Assembly: GCA_024280455.1 (NCBI GenBank)
Contig: JAJRQC010000056.1
Span: 1 to 64,000 of the forward strand
Origin: Deltaproteobacteria bacterium
GTDB taxonomy: Bacteria; Desulfobacterota; Desulfobulbia; Desulfobulbales; Desulfobulbaceae
Length of the DNA: 64,000 nucleotides
Reading direction: 5' to 3'
Shown: positions 15,708 to 26,100 of the stretch, in pieces
Layout of the letters: each line of letters begins with the position of its first letter
Position numbering within the stretch: the first letter of the stretch is position 1
Notes under the pieces: generated by a model
Told to the model about the DNA's origin: nothing
The model's database searches: none
The model's input: the letters and a program-made list of their open reading frames with translations, nothing else
Translations under genes and position numbers: made by a program

Positions 15708-16850
15708 TCAGATACCGAGGCTGACCCCGACTCTAAGCGCACTTTCCACCCACGGATGATCAGGGGGCACTGTTTTTCGTTGTTTAACTATGTTTTCCAG
15801 CGGTACAAGTTCAGTGGCCCCGTCCCGCAGGGCAACCATAACCCCGAAATGACCCTCACGGATGGCGCAGGTACAAGCCGACCCGAGCTGAGTGGCTATC
15901 ACCCGATCAAAGGCGGATGGGGTGCCGCCCCGCTGCAGGTGGCCTAGAATTGTAAGTCGTGATTCCAGGCCGGTCAGCTCTTCAAGCTGAGCCGAAAGCC
16001 TCAGGGTATTATTTTTATGGTAAGCAGAAAATCGATCCAGCTCCTTGCCGGCTTTACGCAATTCTTTGGCATCCTTTTTCTTTTTTGCCTTGTCTTTCTT
16101 CCCTTTCAACAGTTGGTATTTTTTCAGGTCCTGGATTGAAAGTGCTCCTTCCGCCACAGTAACAATAGAAAAGTTTTTTCCACGATGCAGGCGACTGCGA
16201 ATAGCTTCGGCAACCAGGTTGACGTCATAGGGAAGCTCGGGAATGAGAATGACATCAGCCCCGCTGGCAAGGCCGGCACCGAGGGCAAGCCAGCCGGTGT
16301 TGTGGCCCATAACTTCAACCACGATAATTCTATGGTGGCTGTGCGCAGTTGAGTGCAGCCGGTCAATGGCGGCTGTGGCGATTTCCATAGCGGTATTAAA
16401 GCCAAAGGTAACATCCGTACCGACAACATCATTATCAATTGTTTTGGGCAGGGTGATGATGTTCATGCCCTTGCCGGCCAGACGAAAGGCGTTTTTCTGG
16501 GTGCCGCCACCACCAATACAGACAAGGGCATCGAGGTGATGACGATGGTAATTGTCCAGCATAACGTCGGTCATATCCATGAGTTGATTGCCGATCGGCA
16601 TCCGGTGTGGTTTGTCACGGCTTGTTCCAAGGATTGTGCCGCCAAGAGTCAGGAGGTTGGAAAGGATTTCGCCTTCAAGACGAATACTCCTGTTTTCCAT
16701 GAGGCCCCGGAAACCATCCCGGAAGCCGATAACCCTGATGTTTTGTCGATCATCCTGCTCCGATACCGCGCTCTTGCCAATTGCTCTGATGGCTGCATTC
16801 AGGCCCGGGCTGTCTCCTCCGGCTGTCAATACGCCTATATGCTTGGTCAT
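15708..16850 (-). CDS. pfkA: 6-phosphofructokinase
   Basis: Phosphorylates fructose 6-phosphate in glycolysis. N-terminal [14 protein letters not shown] and the active-site PKTIDND (residues 135-141) define the PFK family. The phosphoryl-donor loop reads GGGGTQ (113-118) rather than the GGDGS of E. coli PfkA or GGDDT of PPi enzymes, and Lys replaces Gly in PKTIDND. This combination is seen in bacterial group III enzymes, so whether ATP or PPi is used is not certain. A Lys-rich insertion at about 250-275 ([16 protein letters not shown]) is unusual. The gene converges on the YdjY-like gene. Confidence 0.88.
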   Translation of the reverse strand: MTKHIGVLTAGGDSPGLNAAIRAIGKSAVSEQDDRQNIRVIGFRDGFRGLMENRSIRLEGEILSNLLTLGGTILGTSRDKPHRMPIGNQLMDMTDVMLDNYHRHHLDALVCIGGGGTQKNAFRLAGKGMNIITLPKTIDNDVVGTDVTFGFNTAMEIATAAIDRLHSTAHSHHRIIVVEVMGHNTGWLALGAGLASGADVILIPELPYDVNLVAEAIRSRLHRGKNFSIVTVAEGALSIQDLKKYQLLKGKKDKAKKKKDAKELRKAGKELDRFSAYHKNNTLRLSAQLEELTGLESRLTILGHLQRGGTPSAFDRVIATQLGSACTCAIREGHFGVMVALRDGATELVPLENIVKQRKTVPPDHPWVESALRVGVSLGI

Positions 16851-16882
16851 CCCTTGCTCCCTGTTGCCAGATTTTCTGAAAG

Positions 16883-17140
16883 TTATTTTCCCTTCTTTTT
16901 GGTAAAACCACCTTTCTTGGTCTTTTTTTTCAATTCTAGATCTTTAATCAGTGATTTGAAATCAACGGTATTTTCATGCAGAGCCGCAAAACAGGTAACA
17001 ATAACGGCTATAGTGTTGGGTACCATGCCTTTTTTTTTATACGACTGGATGTTTTTATCACTCACCTTGATCAGATCACAGAACCTGGGGAGAGACATGT
17101 CAATATCAAGAAGGCGTTTTTTGAATTCTATAAAGGTCAT
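16883..17140 (-). CDS. Small HTH-like basic protein
   Basis: An 85-residue protein whose first 60 residues read like a small helix-turn-helix fold ([20 protein letters not shown], then a second helix). A Lys-rich tail follows ([15 protein letters not shown]) that could bind nucleic acid. I do not recognise a named family; a remote XRE-type DNA-binding protein is the best guess. It lies 32 bases upstream of pfkA in the same direction and may be co-transcribed. A pair of 20-bp direct repeats lies upstream at 17315-17397. Confidence 0.5.
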   Translation of the reverse strand: MTFIEFKKRLLDIDMSLPRFCDLIKVSDKNIQSYKKKGMVPNTIAVIVTCFAALHENTVDFKSLIKDLELKKKTKKGGFTKKKGK

Positions 17141-17314
17141 AACAAATCTCTTTTGTCCGTGCCTTGGGAATCAAGACTGGAAATTATTTACCTGGAAATC
17201 AAGGAGCCTGCCCGGCAAGGTTCGGGCGCAAATGCATTTTCAGCCCACCCGGCAACCATGAAACGTTTTCATTCCTGGATTAAAGGGTAGCCCAATCGAA
17301 TAAGTTTTACAAAT

Positions 17315-17397
17315 ATATGCTATATAATATTTCTAAATACCATAAAATTTCTTGACCAGCAGGAGGATTTTGTATACATATGCCATATAATATTGCT
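17315..17397. promoter_or_regulatory. Direct-repeat pair, possible operator or promoters
   Basis: Two near-identical 20-base copies of ATATGCYATATAATATTKCT lie at 17315-17334 and 17378-17397, 63 bases apart, between the HTH-like gene and the Lys-rich gene. Between them, TTGACC (17352-17357) is followed 15 bases on by TATACA, a possible promoter toward the Lys-rich gene. The rest of 17141-17451 holds no gene. The repeat could bind the adjacent HTH-like protein; that is inference only. Confidence 0.35.
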
Positions 17398-17451
17398 TTT
17401 GGTTGAAAAGGCAATGCGGCTCAATCCATATAATTTATTCTGGAGGACACC

Positions 17452-17579
17452 ATGGCAAAGAAAAAAGATAAAAAGAAAGATGACAAAAAAAGGCTTGTAA
17501 GAAAAAAGAGTGCAAGGCCAAGGACGTGAAAAAAGCGAAAAAGAAGGACAAGAAAAAAAATAAAAAAAAGAAAAAGTAA
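17452..17579 (+). pseudogene. Lys-rich small protein gene with frameshift
   Basis: An ATG with a strong ribosome-binding site (GGAGG, 17442-17446) opens a very Lys-rich frame that stops after 25 codons at 17527. If the run of seven A's at 17485-17491 is read as eight, or one base is re-read, the frame continues to TAA at 17577. That gives a peptide of about 42 residues that is half Lys and has two Cys (KACKKKEC). The continuing frame keeps the same composition, so it is probably the original product. Real decay, slippage or a sequencing error are all possible. Confidence 0.5.
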
Positions 17580-17594
17580 ACTTTTTTCGAAGTG

Positions 17595-17620
17595 CCGTAC
17601 AGGTCATTTGATCTGTACGG
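17595..17620 (+). terminator. Hairpin after the Lys-rich gene
   Basis: CCGTACAG and CTGTACGG form an 8-bp stem, extendable across a mismatch by TCA/TGA, 15 bases after the Lys-rich frame. No T-run follows, so termination is only likely. The rest of 17621-17781 is AT-rich with nothing recognised. Confidence 0.5.
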
Positions 17621-17781
17621 TATGTGTTCATTCTGCTGCAAATATATTTATCTTCCTGATTTTGTATTATTATTCTGTTTGGCACTCCTTTTTAATTTAA
17701 GCTCAATAGAAACCATCACCTCTGGATCGGGGGCGAAATCAAGGTTCCGCCGCCGGCCGTGAGGTCTGAGCGGCCGTAAAA

Positions 17782-18996
17782 TCACGTTTCATTAACTGCA
17801 AGGGGATATTTGGCAGGAGGTTGTCGGCAGATACTCTCTTGCTGGTTGCGGTGATGTTCAAGGGTTTCTCTGTGGGGTCGGAAGGCTCCGGTTTTCTTAT
17901 TCAAGCCTTGAAGTAGAAAACGAGGATCGTTGTACAATGTGCTGATCAGGCCGGATTTGTTGTGGTTGATGAGCAGGCGGATGGGAACATCAGGTAAATT
18001 GAGCATCTCATAATCCGTCACGGCATCACCGGCAATGATAACCGGTGTGGCGTCGATAAACTCCCTGATTATTTTGACTTTACCCTCGCGGTAGGTGACG
18101 GGATAACCGGCCGGCAAACTTGTACTTAAGCGATTACTGCCATCAAGTTGGACCCGTATCCCATAGATATTATCAGGGGTTACTGGAAAACCGAGGTATT
18201 TCACAGCCGCCTCGACAACCCACTCCGTACTTGCTGAGATAATGCAGCACCTGATACCACAGCGTTTCACCTGTTCCATGAGATCAATAATTTCGTGTTG
18301 AACTCGCATCCCTGTTGCGTGCCGTACTTCTATGACCCCGATGGATTGGCAAGATGTTATCCTCAGGATATCGGTGGCAACGGGTTCCTGAACTGCTGCC
18401 GACAGCGCCTGCCGGGTTAAATTTTTTACTTCATCCGTTGAGTAACCGGCAAGAAGTCTGGCCATGAGTGGCAGGGTATACCATGGTCCCAGCTCACTAT
18501 GCTTGCGGGCTTTTACACAATACCATAAAAAAAGATGCTTGAATTCGACGTGTTCAGGTAGGTGTATAACCAGGTGTGGTTGCTTCGCTTTGATGAATGG
18601 CCACAGTTTTTCATATAATACCAGAATGCGATTTTTTATGAGTTTCAGGGGTCTTCCGCTGATCTTTATCTGGCTATCGGGGAAGAGTCCTGCAAGTTGC
18701 TCAGGCGGCAGCTGAAAATGGAGGCCGTCAAGCTGAAACTGCAACACCGCCTTACCAACATCGTGATACGTACACGTGTTATCGAAGTCAAATACTGCTG
18801 CCATGGAAGTAGTTCCCTGGTGGCCATGCAGATATTCAAGCCAGAAATTGAGAATACGATAATTGGAAGGAGACCAGCTCTGCGGCTGGAGCTTCGGGAC
18901 CGGTTGCTGGTGGTAGTTGGGAGGGCGGGAGAGGCCGGCTTTTTCCGGAGGCTGGGTTGACTGTTTATTCCGATAGTTGGAATAAAGCTTTGGCAT
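17782..18996 (-). CDS. HAD-superfamily phosphatase
   Basis: A HAD phosphatase with motif I FDFDNTCT (two Asp), motif II ISAST, a downstream Lys, and motif IV AGDAVTDYEM. A long helical cap lies between motifs I and II (about 160 residues). The SerB-like core suggests phosphomonoester hydrolysis; the substrate is unknown. The frame is open to 19071, but ATG 18996 has CGGGAG 5 bases upstream, and residues around WSPSNYRILNFW look like genuine family sequence, arguing against a start at 18804. About 60 N-terminal and 40 C-terminal residues are Gln/Pro/Arg-rich and poorly conserved in appearance. Confidence 0.65.
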   Translation of the reverse strand: MPKLYSNYRNKQSTQPPEKAGLSRPPNYHQQPVPKLQPQSWSPSNYRILNFWLEYLHGHQGTTSMAAVFDFDNTCTYHDVGKAVLQFQLDGLHFQLPPEQLAGLFPDSQIKISGRPLKLIKNRILVLYEKLWPFIKAKQPHLVIHLPEHVEFKHLFLWYCVKARKHSELGPWYTLPLMARLLAGYSTDEVKNLTRQALSAAVQEPVATDILRITSCQSIGVIEVRHATGMRVQHEIIDLMEQVKRCGIRCCIISASTEWVVEAAVKYLGFPVTPDNIYGIRVQLDGSNRLSTSLPAGYPVTYREGKVKIIREFIDATPVIIAGDAVTDYEMLNLPDVPIRLLINHNKSGLISTLYNDPRFLLQGLNKKTGAFRPHRETLEHHRNQQESICRQPPAKYPLAVNET

Positions 18997-19436
18997 GCAT
19001 ACTCCCGGGGAGTTTATGGCGTCGTGAATGTTTAGAAGCCGAGTTCCAGGCTTCAATGAGTAATTTTGCATTGGCAGGGACTTTGTTGGTTTTTAGTGAT
19101 CGAAAAAAAAGATTCTACCGTGACAAGCGGGCAGATGAGGAGGAACCGATACATGTATATCATAGCGAACCTGATTAAAATAAATTGAAATGAATCATAA
19201 TATTATATTAGGCTTGATGTGTTATGTTTCCATTTGGAGCGGATTATTTTTTTGTTAAAAGGAGTGATATCTTTGATCATATCTTCTTGATCATATCTTC
19301 TTGATCAGGTCGGGAAGAAGCGTTGTCTGAAGGCATCGATCTGATGAATGTGTCGGCAATTGAAAGATTTTCATATTGGCGAAAAAGGGAGGTAGAGTAT
19401 GATAAGATAATATATGTTTAGTGCAAAAAAAAACAC
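18997..19436. other. Intergenic upstream of ackA with 14-bp tandem repeat
   Basis: No gene is seen here. TTGATCATATCTTC is repeated at 19273-19286 and 19287-19300, followed by a partial TTGATCA to 19307; each unit contains the palindrome TGATCA. AT-rich TATGATAAGATAATAT near 19398 may hold the ackA -10 element. The tandem unit could be an operator. Confidence 0.4.
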
Positions 19437-20642
19437 ATGAAAATACTCGTATTAAATTCCGGTTCATCATCGCTCAAATTCCAGCTCTTTGAGCTGCCGG
19501 ATCTGACTGTAATTGCGTCAGGTCTGATAGAGCGGATCGGCGGTGAATACAGTTCCGTTCGACTCACATTTTGTGATTCCGCAGGCGCAGAACAGGTCAT
19601 TAAAAAAAATATGGTTGTTCCCGAACATAGACCGGCCATTGCAATAATGAGTGAGCTGTTACTCGAAAGCGGGGCCATGGCCAATGTCCAGGAACTGGCA
19701 GGCATCGGTCATCGTGTCGTACACGGTGGAGAGTTTTTTCATGAACCAACCCTTATTGACCGCGCGGTAATGGAGGCCATTGAGGAGTTGGTTCCACTGG
19801 CTCCCCTGCATAATCCGGCCAACCTTATTGGGATACGTGTGGCAATGGAACATGCGCCCACCGTTCCCCAGGTCGCGGTTTTTGACACCGCTTTTCACCA
19901 GTCCATTCCGGAACACGGGTATCTCTACGCGCTTCCCTACACGTTGTATGAACAGCATAAGGTCCGACGCTACGGCTTTCACGGCACCTCCCATGATTAT
20001 GTGGCAAAACAGGCTGCAGAACATCTTGGAATGGTTCTTGGTGAGCTCAACATCATCAGTCTGCATCTGGGCAACGGGGCCAGTGCCGCAGCTATTCAAG
20101 GCGGGCAGTGTATTGACACCTCCATGGGACTTACACCACTGGAGGGACTGATCATGGGTACCCGCAGTGGTGATCTTGATCCGGCCATCCTCTTTTATCT
20201 GGCCCGGGAAACCGGCATGACCATTGATGAACTTGATGACATGCTCAATAAGAAGAGCGGGCTCAAAGGAATCTGCGGCGAGAATGATATGCGGACGATC
20301 ACCGAACTTGCCGAACAGGGAAATCATCAGGCCCGGCTTGCCCTGACCATGTTCTGCTATCGGTTGAAAAAATATATCGGCGCCTATATTGCTGCCCTTG
20401 GCGGGGTGGACTGTATTGTGTTCACCGGTGGAATAGGTGAGAACTCGGCCATTGTCAGACAGCTGAGCTGCCAGGGGCTTGAACGACTGGGTATTGGTCT
20501 TGATGTGGAAAATAATGCGTTCCGACAAGAAGGAATTCTGGAAGTTCAGGGTGCGGATAGTCCAGTAAAAATTCTTGTGGTGCCGACTGATGAGGAACTT
20601 GAAATTGCAACCCAGACCCTGCAGGTGATACAAAACTTATAG
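19437..20642 (+). CDS. ackA: Acetate kinase
   Basis: Interconverts acetyl phosphate plus ADP with acetate plus ATP. The 401-residue length and the signatures NSGSSSLKFQ at the N-terminus, FDTAFHQSIP, RYGFHGTSHDYV, HLGNGASAAA and FTGGIGENS are all diagnostic of AckA. No phosphotransacetylase gene is next to it. ATG follows an A-rich leader with no clear ribosome-binding site. In a sulfate- or sulfur-metabolising anaerobe it would run in ATP-forming acetate production or in acetate activation. Confidence 0.96.
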   Translation: MKILVLNSGSSSLKFQLFELPDLTVIASGLIERIGGEYSSVRLTFCDSAGAEQVIKKNMVVPEHRPAIAIMSELLLESGAMANVQELAGIGHRVVHGGEFFHEPTLIDRAVMEAIEELVPLAPLHNPANLIGIRVAMEHAPTVPQVAVFDTAFHQSIPEHGYLYALPYTLYEQHKVRRYGFHGTSHDYVAKQAAEHLGMVLGELNIISLHLGNGASAAAIQGGQCIDTSMGLTPLEGLIMGTRSGDLDPAILFYLARETGMTIDELDDMLNKKSGLKGICGENDMRTITELAEQGNHQARLALTMFCYRLKKYIGAYIAALGGVDCIVFTGGIGENSAIVRQLSCQGLERLGIGLDVENNAFRQEGILEVQGADSPVKILVVPTDEELEIATQTLQVIQNL

Positions 20643-20653
20643 GCAAATCGCGG

Positions 20654-20676
20654 TGTTGACTTTTTACGAGTCCATC
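20654..20676 (+). repeat. Fragment of the 3247/22908 repeat
   Basis: GTTGACTTTTTACGAGTCCATC matches the right-hand end of the dispersed repeat at 3247-3370 and 22908-23025. Only this end is present, 12 bases after the ackA stop. Confidence 0.55.
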
Positions 20677-20853
20677 TTGGAGATGTTGCCGAAAATAAGT
20701 GCAGGGCATAAGTGCTTATGCCGTCTACAAGAATGGTGCTGCCATGGAAAATTTGAGGTGCGCCGATGGATGATCAAAGAGGCGCCTTGGCAGGGCCGGA
20801 GGGGAATGTTCGCTAAAAAAATCTATGCGGGGTTGTTGAAAAGTTGAACTTGG

Positions 20854-20883
20854 GGGCACCTTAAAAAAATTTATAAAGTGCCC
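20854..20883 (-). terminator. Hairpin downstream of the cold-shock gene
   Basis: GGGCAC and GTGCCC bound a mostly A/T stem-loop 24 bases beyond the csp stop codon on the minus strand. It is a plausible terminator, although the T-run lies within the hairpin rather than after it. Confidence 0.5.
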
Positions 20884-20906
20884 TTGCTTGGGTTGTCGCC
20901 AGTTAA

Positions 20907-21107
20907 TTACTGGGCAACAACGTTTTCCGCAGCCGGTCCTTTGGCGCCGTCAACGACATCAAAGGTGACCCGCTGGCCTTCCTGCAGGCTCTTAAAGCCT
21001 TCTGCCTGAATGGCTGAATGATGAACAAAAACATCCTGTCCGCCATCCTGCTCAATAAAGCCGAAACCTTTCGAATCATTAAACCACTTTACTGTTCCTT
21101 CTGCCAT
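20907..21107 (-). CDS. Cold-shock protein
   Basis: A 66-residue single cold-shock (OB-fold) protein that binds single-stranded nucleic acid. RNP1 is KGFGFI and RNP2 is VFVHHSAI, preceded by the family opening GTVKWFNDS. The start at 21107 has AAGGAG 8 bases upstream; the longer frame is rejected. It is followed by a hairpin and lies 109 bases downstream of rhlE in the same direction, a frequent pairing of RNA chaperone and RNA helicase. Confidence 0.95.
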   Translation of the reverse strand: MAEGTVKWFNDSKGFGFIEQDGGQDVFVHHSAIQAEGFKSLQEGQRVTFDVVDGAKGPAAENVVAQ

Positions 21108-21216
21108 GGTAATACTCCTTACTTGCGGTTCCATTTTGAAACCATTGTTGAACAAAACCGAATTCCTATAAGTGAAACCCGGTGTGCAGCCTGATGGCTC
21201 AGGCTGCGGTTTATCG

Positions 21217-22485
21217 TTATTTTACTGCAGTTGACCGATTGCGATCAAACGATGACCGTCGATCGGATTTGCTTTTTCTCTTCTGGGCCGATACCGGTTT
21301 GCGGCGCGTATTTCCAGTTCTGCCGCTTTTGTTGCGTACGGCAGGGTGTGAAGAAGGGACCTCTTTACCATAATCAAAGTCGGCCACGGTTTCGCGGCGG
21401 ATTTTTTTCCCAAGGGTACGTTCTACCACCTGGATTATCTTACCGTCCTCCGAGGTGACAAAGGTAAAGGCCTCGCCGGTTTTTTCAGCCCTGCCGGTAC
21501 GCCCGGTTCTGTGGGTGTAGGCTTCAACGGTGTCTGGAATGTCATAGTTGACGACATGGGAGATGCCGGAGACGTCTATACCCCGTGCAGCAATGTCGGT
21601 TGCAACCAAAATGTTGAATTTTCCGGCCTTGAAACCTTCCATGGCCAGTTTTCTCTGGTTCTGTGACATGTTGCCCTGTAGCGAAGTCGCTCTGAAACCG
21701 GCCTTTCCAAGCTGTCGGGCCAGATTTTTTGCCTTATGTTTAGTACGGGTGAACACCAGGGTTGTGGACATGTCCTTTTCATGGAGAATATTTTTCAGCA
21801 GGGCTGTTTTTCTGCTCTGGTTTACCTGAAAGAGGACATGGCTGATTGTTGCGGCTGGTTTTTCGTGATCAACCTGAACCGTTACATGGTCAGACAGAAT
21901 GTCTTCGGCAAGATGCCTGATTTCTCCGGGCATGGTGGCGGAAAAAACCATGGACTGTCTTTTCTTTGGTACATGTTTGAGGATGCGTCGGATGTCGGGT
22001 AGAAAACCCTTATCAAACATCTGGTCCGCCTCGTCAAGGATCAGGACTTCGATATTGCTAAGGTCAATCGTTTTACTGTTGATATGGTCGAGCAGCCGTC
22101 CTGGACAAGCGACAACAATCTCAACGCCGCTGTTCATCTTTTTTATCTGGCCGACTTTACTCACTCCGCCGTAAATTGAACAACTGTGCAGCCCGGTTTT
22201 ACCTGCCAGCAGCGCTATGTTTTCATGGATCTGTTCAGCCAGTTCCCTGGTCGGGGTAAGGATGAGTGCTTTGATTTGTTTTCTCGGGCCCTGTTGCAGT
22301 CTCTGCAGGGTGGGCAGGACAAAGGCCGCGGTTTTTCCGGTTCCAGTCTGGGCAAGACCAAGCAGGTCCTTGCCTTGAAGCAGGTGCGGTATGGATTGTA
22401 CCTGAATGGGAGTGGGTACGGTGTATCCGGCGTCCTTCACGGTAGTGACTATGGCCGGGTGAAAATTAAATTGTTCGAAATTCAT
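21217..22485 (-). CDS. rhlE: DEAD-box RNA helicase RhlE-like
   Basis: An ATP-dependent RNA helicase. Motifs in order: [11 protein letters not shown] (I), PTRELAEQ (Ia), DEAD (II), SAT (III), a strong ARGID segment (V) and [11 protein letters not shown] (VI). The core ends near residue 370 and a 50-residue basic tail follows ([18 protein letters not shown]), typical of RhlE. The GQIKKM and [11 protein letters not shown] segments are also family-like. Neighbouring csp supports a role in cold or ribosome-assembly RNA remodelling. Confidence 0.9.
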   Translation of the reverse strand: MNFEQFNFHPAIVTTVKDAGYTVPTPIQVQSIPHLLQGKDLLGLAQTGTGKTAAFVLPTLQRLQQGPRKQIKALILTPTRELAEQIHENIALLAGKTGLHSCSIYGGVSKVGQIKKMNSGVEIVVACPGRLLDHINSKTIDLSNIEVLILDEADQMFDKGFLPDIRRILKHVPKKRQSMVFSATMPGEIRHLAEDILSDHVTVQVDHEKPAATISHVLFQVNQSRKTALLKNILHEKDMSTTLVFTRTKHKAKNLARQLGKAGFRATSLQGNMSQNQRKLAMEGFKAGKFNILVATDIAARGIDVSGISHVVNYDIPDTVEAYTHRTGRTGRAEKTGEAFTFVTSEDGKIIQVVERTLGKKIRRETVADFDYGKEVPSSHPAVRNKSGRTGNTRRKPVSAQKRKSKSDRRSSFDRNRSTAVK

Positions 22486-22907
22486 GTAACTCCTTAGTTA
22501 GACTCAATTGAGTACGTATCTTGCTGACCAGGATTCTGTTTGATGAGAAAGCGATGATCAGGAAAAACTCTCTGTTGGTGTTTGTCAGTAATTTAAAAAG
22601 ATAAAAGTTGTAAGGGGAGGGAACTGTCGACTTTGTTCTTAAACAAAATAAAAAGAGGTGTCGATCAGTTCTGTCTCGGTAATGTTATAAGGGAAGGTTG
22701 CTGATTAAAAGTCCCATGCTGTTTTCCATACTCAGTGATCAGCAGAAACTCTAATGGTACCCAAGAATATTGGAATCACTATCGGAAACCGGAGTGATGT
22801 AAAAGAAGATGCTACGAATCAATTTTTCAATTAAAATATAAATATACAGCGTTTTAATATAAATGCAAGAATATAAAAAATAATAGTGTTTTATGACCAT
22901 CAAGGTT
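22486..22907. other. Long leader region upstream of rhlE
   Basis: No gene is seen. The bases ahead of rhlE are AT-rich and could be a long 5' leader of the kind common for cold-induced helicase mRNAs, but no specific regulatory element is recognised. Confidence 0.3.
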
Positions 22908-23025
22908 GTCGGTGTCGTAGATAAGCGTAGACTTCGAAAAGCCTCGCCACCGACGGCGGAGCGGTTATAACTTTTTGTATTTCCGTACAGTGCAAATGGC
23001 ATTTTTGCCTTTTTACGAGACCATC
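22908..23025. repeat. Dispersed repeat, copy B
   Basis: A close copy of 3247-3370 that includes GTCGGTGTCG paired with CGCCACCGAC and ends CTTTTTACGAGACCATC. It lacks a short segment present in copy A between GTAGATA and GCGTAGACTTCGA. It lies between rhlE and the OmpA-like gene. Confidence 0.8.
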
Positions 23026-23103
23026 TAGATTCAGCAAAGCAAAGCATGACGGGAGGTACTCAAAGCCGAGATTAAATGTATTGTACAGTAGTCATCGTAA
23101 AAA

Positions 23104-23128
23104 AACGCCCTGAGTAGACCAGGGCGTT
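23104..23128 (-). terminator. Terminator of the OmpA-like gene
   Basis: AACGCCCTG and CAGGGCGTT form a 9-bp perfect stem with a 7-base loop. On the minus strand a T-run (complement of AAAAAAA at 23099-23105) follows directly, so this is a standard intrinsic terminator 26 bases after the stop codon at 23154. Confidence 0.88.
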
Positions 23129-23153
23129 TGAATGGAAATATCGAGCAGTTTAA

Positions 23154-26100
23154 TCAGTCGTTGTTCGTCTCGGGCCGGGCGGCAGAGTTCTTATGCAGTT
23201 CCACCCTGCGGTTTTTCGCGCGCCCTTCTGCTGTGGTGTTGTCGGCAACAGGTCCGGCCTGGCCATACCCTTTGGCGGTCAGTCTACCCGCGTCAACCCC
23301 TTGCTCAATCAGGTAGTTCATCACCGCTGTTGCCCGTTGCTCGGAAAGTTTCTGGTTCCGATTTGCGTCGCCTATATTATCAGTATATCCAGCAACTTCA
23401 AGTTCGACGCCACCATTATTTACCAGTATTCCGGCAACATTGTTCAGGCTCTGTTTCGCATTGTCGGTAAGGTTTGCAGTTCCAGGGGCAAAGGATATAT
23501 CAGCCAGGACAATCTTTGCACCCTGTTCGCAGCCCAATTGGTCAACTGCGCTTCCCGGCGCAGAATCAGGACACAGGTCGACCCGGTCAACAATTCCATC
23601 CCTGTCAGTGTCTTTTTCACAACCAGTTGAGTCAACCGCTATTCCGGCGGACGTATCCGGACATTTATCATCCCTATCAGAGATCCCGTCATTATCGGTG
23701 TCCCTGGCCTGCAGGAGGAGCTGATCCCGTTCGTTCTGCAACGCCTTAATCTGCTTGTCAAGCGCACTGTTCTTTTGCTGTACCTTTGTCAGCTCCTGTT
23801 TGAGCCCTTCAACTTCTTTCGTTTTTTTTGTCAGTTCAGCCACTTCAGTCTGCAGCCGGGCAATGTCGTTTTTCTTACCCTCGAAGCTGGCTTTCAGGTC
23901 TGCGAGTTCTCCTGCCGCAGCACTGCTTTTGACCACTTGGACCGCTAGTTGCTCTTTTTCTCTACCCAGTATTTGAAGTTGCTGATTTGCCTCACCAAGG
24001 GCCTGCTCTTTTTCCTGGAGCAGTTGCCTGGTCTGTTCTGCGGTCTGGGCAGCGCTTGCCAGTTCCTCTATCCGGTTGTTGGCGTTTTTGAGCTGCTCCT
24101 GAAGGGTCTGTTCCTGCTGCCTGCTTCCCGTTAAGGTCTCAGAGAGTTTGGCAATTTCAGATTGTAATTGCTGCACCTGTTTTTCGGCAGCCTGCCTGGC
24201 TGATTTGGCCTCTTCAAGTGCGGATTTGTCGGCCTTGGCCGCAGTTATTGCAGCCTCCAGCTCAGTGATTTTTGTTTCTGCGGTTGTCAGGGCAGCTGTT
24301 TTCTCCTGCAGGCTTGTGGTTATGGATTCAAGTTCCTGCACCCTGGGCTGGAGTTCCTGCAACTGCCGGCTTAATGCGGTCTTTTCTTCCTCCAGGCTTG
24401 TAATAGAAGCCTGTAGGGTTGCAACCTGCGGCTCAAGATCGGCTAGAGCAGCGGTCTTCTCCTGCAGTTCACTCTGCACGCTTTCTACGGCCTGAGCGGC
24501 AGCCTGAGCAGCTTCAAGCTGCTGGGTTAATGCTGTCTTTTCCTCTTCAACGGTCGTAACTGTTGCCTGTAATGTGGCAACCTGGGGCTGCAGCTCAGCA
24601 AGGGTTGCAGACTTTTCCTGTACTGCAACCTGCAGCGTATCAAGCTGTTGAGTTAATGCAGCCTTTTCCTCCTCCAGGGCGGTGACAGAGCTCTGGAGCT
24701 GGGCAACCTGTGGTTCAAGAGCTGCCAGCGCCGCTTCTTTTTCCTGCAGGGTTGCCTTGATGGTTTCGGTTTCCTGTACCACTGCCTGAGCAGCGACAAC
24801 CTGCTCGTTTAATGTGGTCTTCTGCTCTGTAAGGGCGGTGATCTCCGAGGTAGCTTTCGTCAGTTGACTGGTGAGCTCTTCAAGGTTGGCCTGTAACTGG
24901 CTCATCTGCTGCTGGACTGACGCAAGCTCAGCCTCTTTGGTGGCAAGTGTTTCTTCGATGCTGCTTTTCCGGGCTTGAGCCTCTGCCAGTTCAGTCTGTC
25001 TCAGCTCAAGTTGGGCCCGAGTGTCGGCAAGAACGGTTTCCAGGCCTCCAATGGTTGTGTCGGCCTCTTCAATTCTGCCGTTGAGTGTTGCTATTTCGTT
25101 GTTCAGCACTTCCATTGACTCGGTCATGGAGGCAACGTTGCGGATCAGGTTCTGACGTTCGACAAGACCTTCTTCGTTTTCCTGCTGCAGGCTTGAACGT
25201 TCACCGCGCAGCTGGACAAGCTCTGTTTCCTTTGCTTCCAGCAGCGCAGACTGTTTTTTGAGTCGCTCCTGCAATGCGGCGGTTATTTCAGGTTGTTTTT
25301 CAAGATCTATTTTGAGCTGTGCAATCTCCTGTTCTGCCCGTGTAAGTTCGTCCTTCTTTTCGTCAAGCTGCTGTTCAAGGACGGCAATCCGGTTGGAGGA
25401 GGGAGCAAGCATTTTATCTTTTTCCTGACCATAGCGAAGCATGGCCTCTGCTTTAAGATCGGCTTTTTTCAAAGCATCCTTGGCAAGGACCAGCTGTGAG
25501 GAGGTGTCGGTCAACCGTGCCTTCAGACTGCCGATTTCATAAGTCTGCTGTTGTACTTCTTTACGCAGCTGTTCAAGGGCTTCTTCTTTTTCCTGAGCCT
25601 TGTTTTCACTCTCGGCCAGATTTTGCTCCGCTTCTGCAAGTGCCGTTTTCAGCTCCTGGACCGCTTGATTTGTTGCGGCCAGTTGAGCAGCGCACTCTTC
25701 TACCCGGTTAGTCAGAAGCATCATCCGCTCATTTGCTGTATTGGCCAGCTCTTTATTCTTTGATTCCAGGGCGAATGTGACCTCGTCAAGCTGCTGGTTG
25801 GCAGTTTTGAATTTCTGCAGCTCTGCAGCCAGCCTTTCATTTTCAGCGAGCAGTGCTTGTTTTTCTTTCAGTAGTGCTTCATTCTGCTGAGCCAGGGTCT
25901 CTTTCTTCTGAACAAGCTGCTGGTATTTTACGGCAACGGTATCCTGGCTGTTCAGGAACTGCTGAATGCGGGCATCACGATCAGCAAGTTCTTTTTGCAT
26001 ATTTTGCAGGGCGGTCTGTTGTTTAGCCAGGAACTCGTTCAGGTTATCATTCTCCCTGGTAAGCTGCTGGTACTTCTCGGCAATGATCTCCTGTCCTTCA

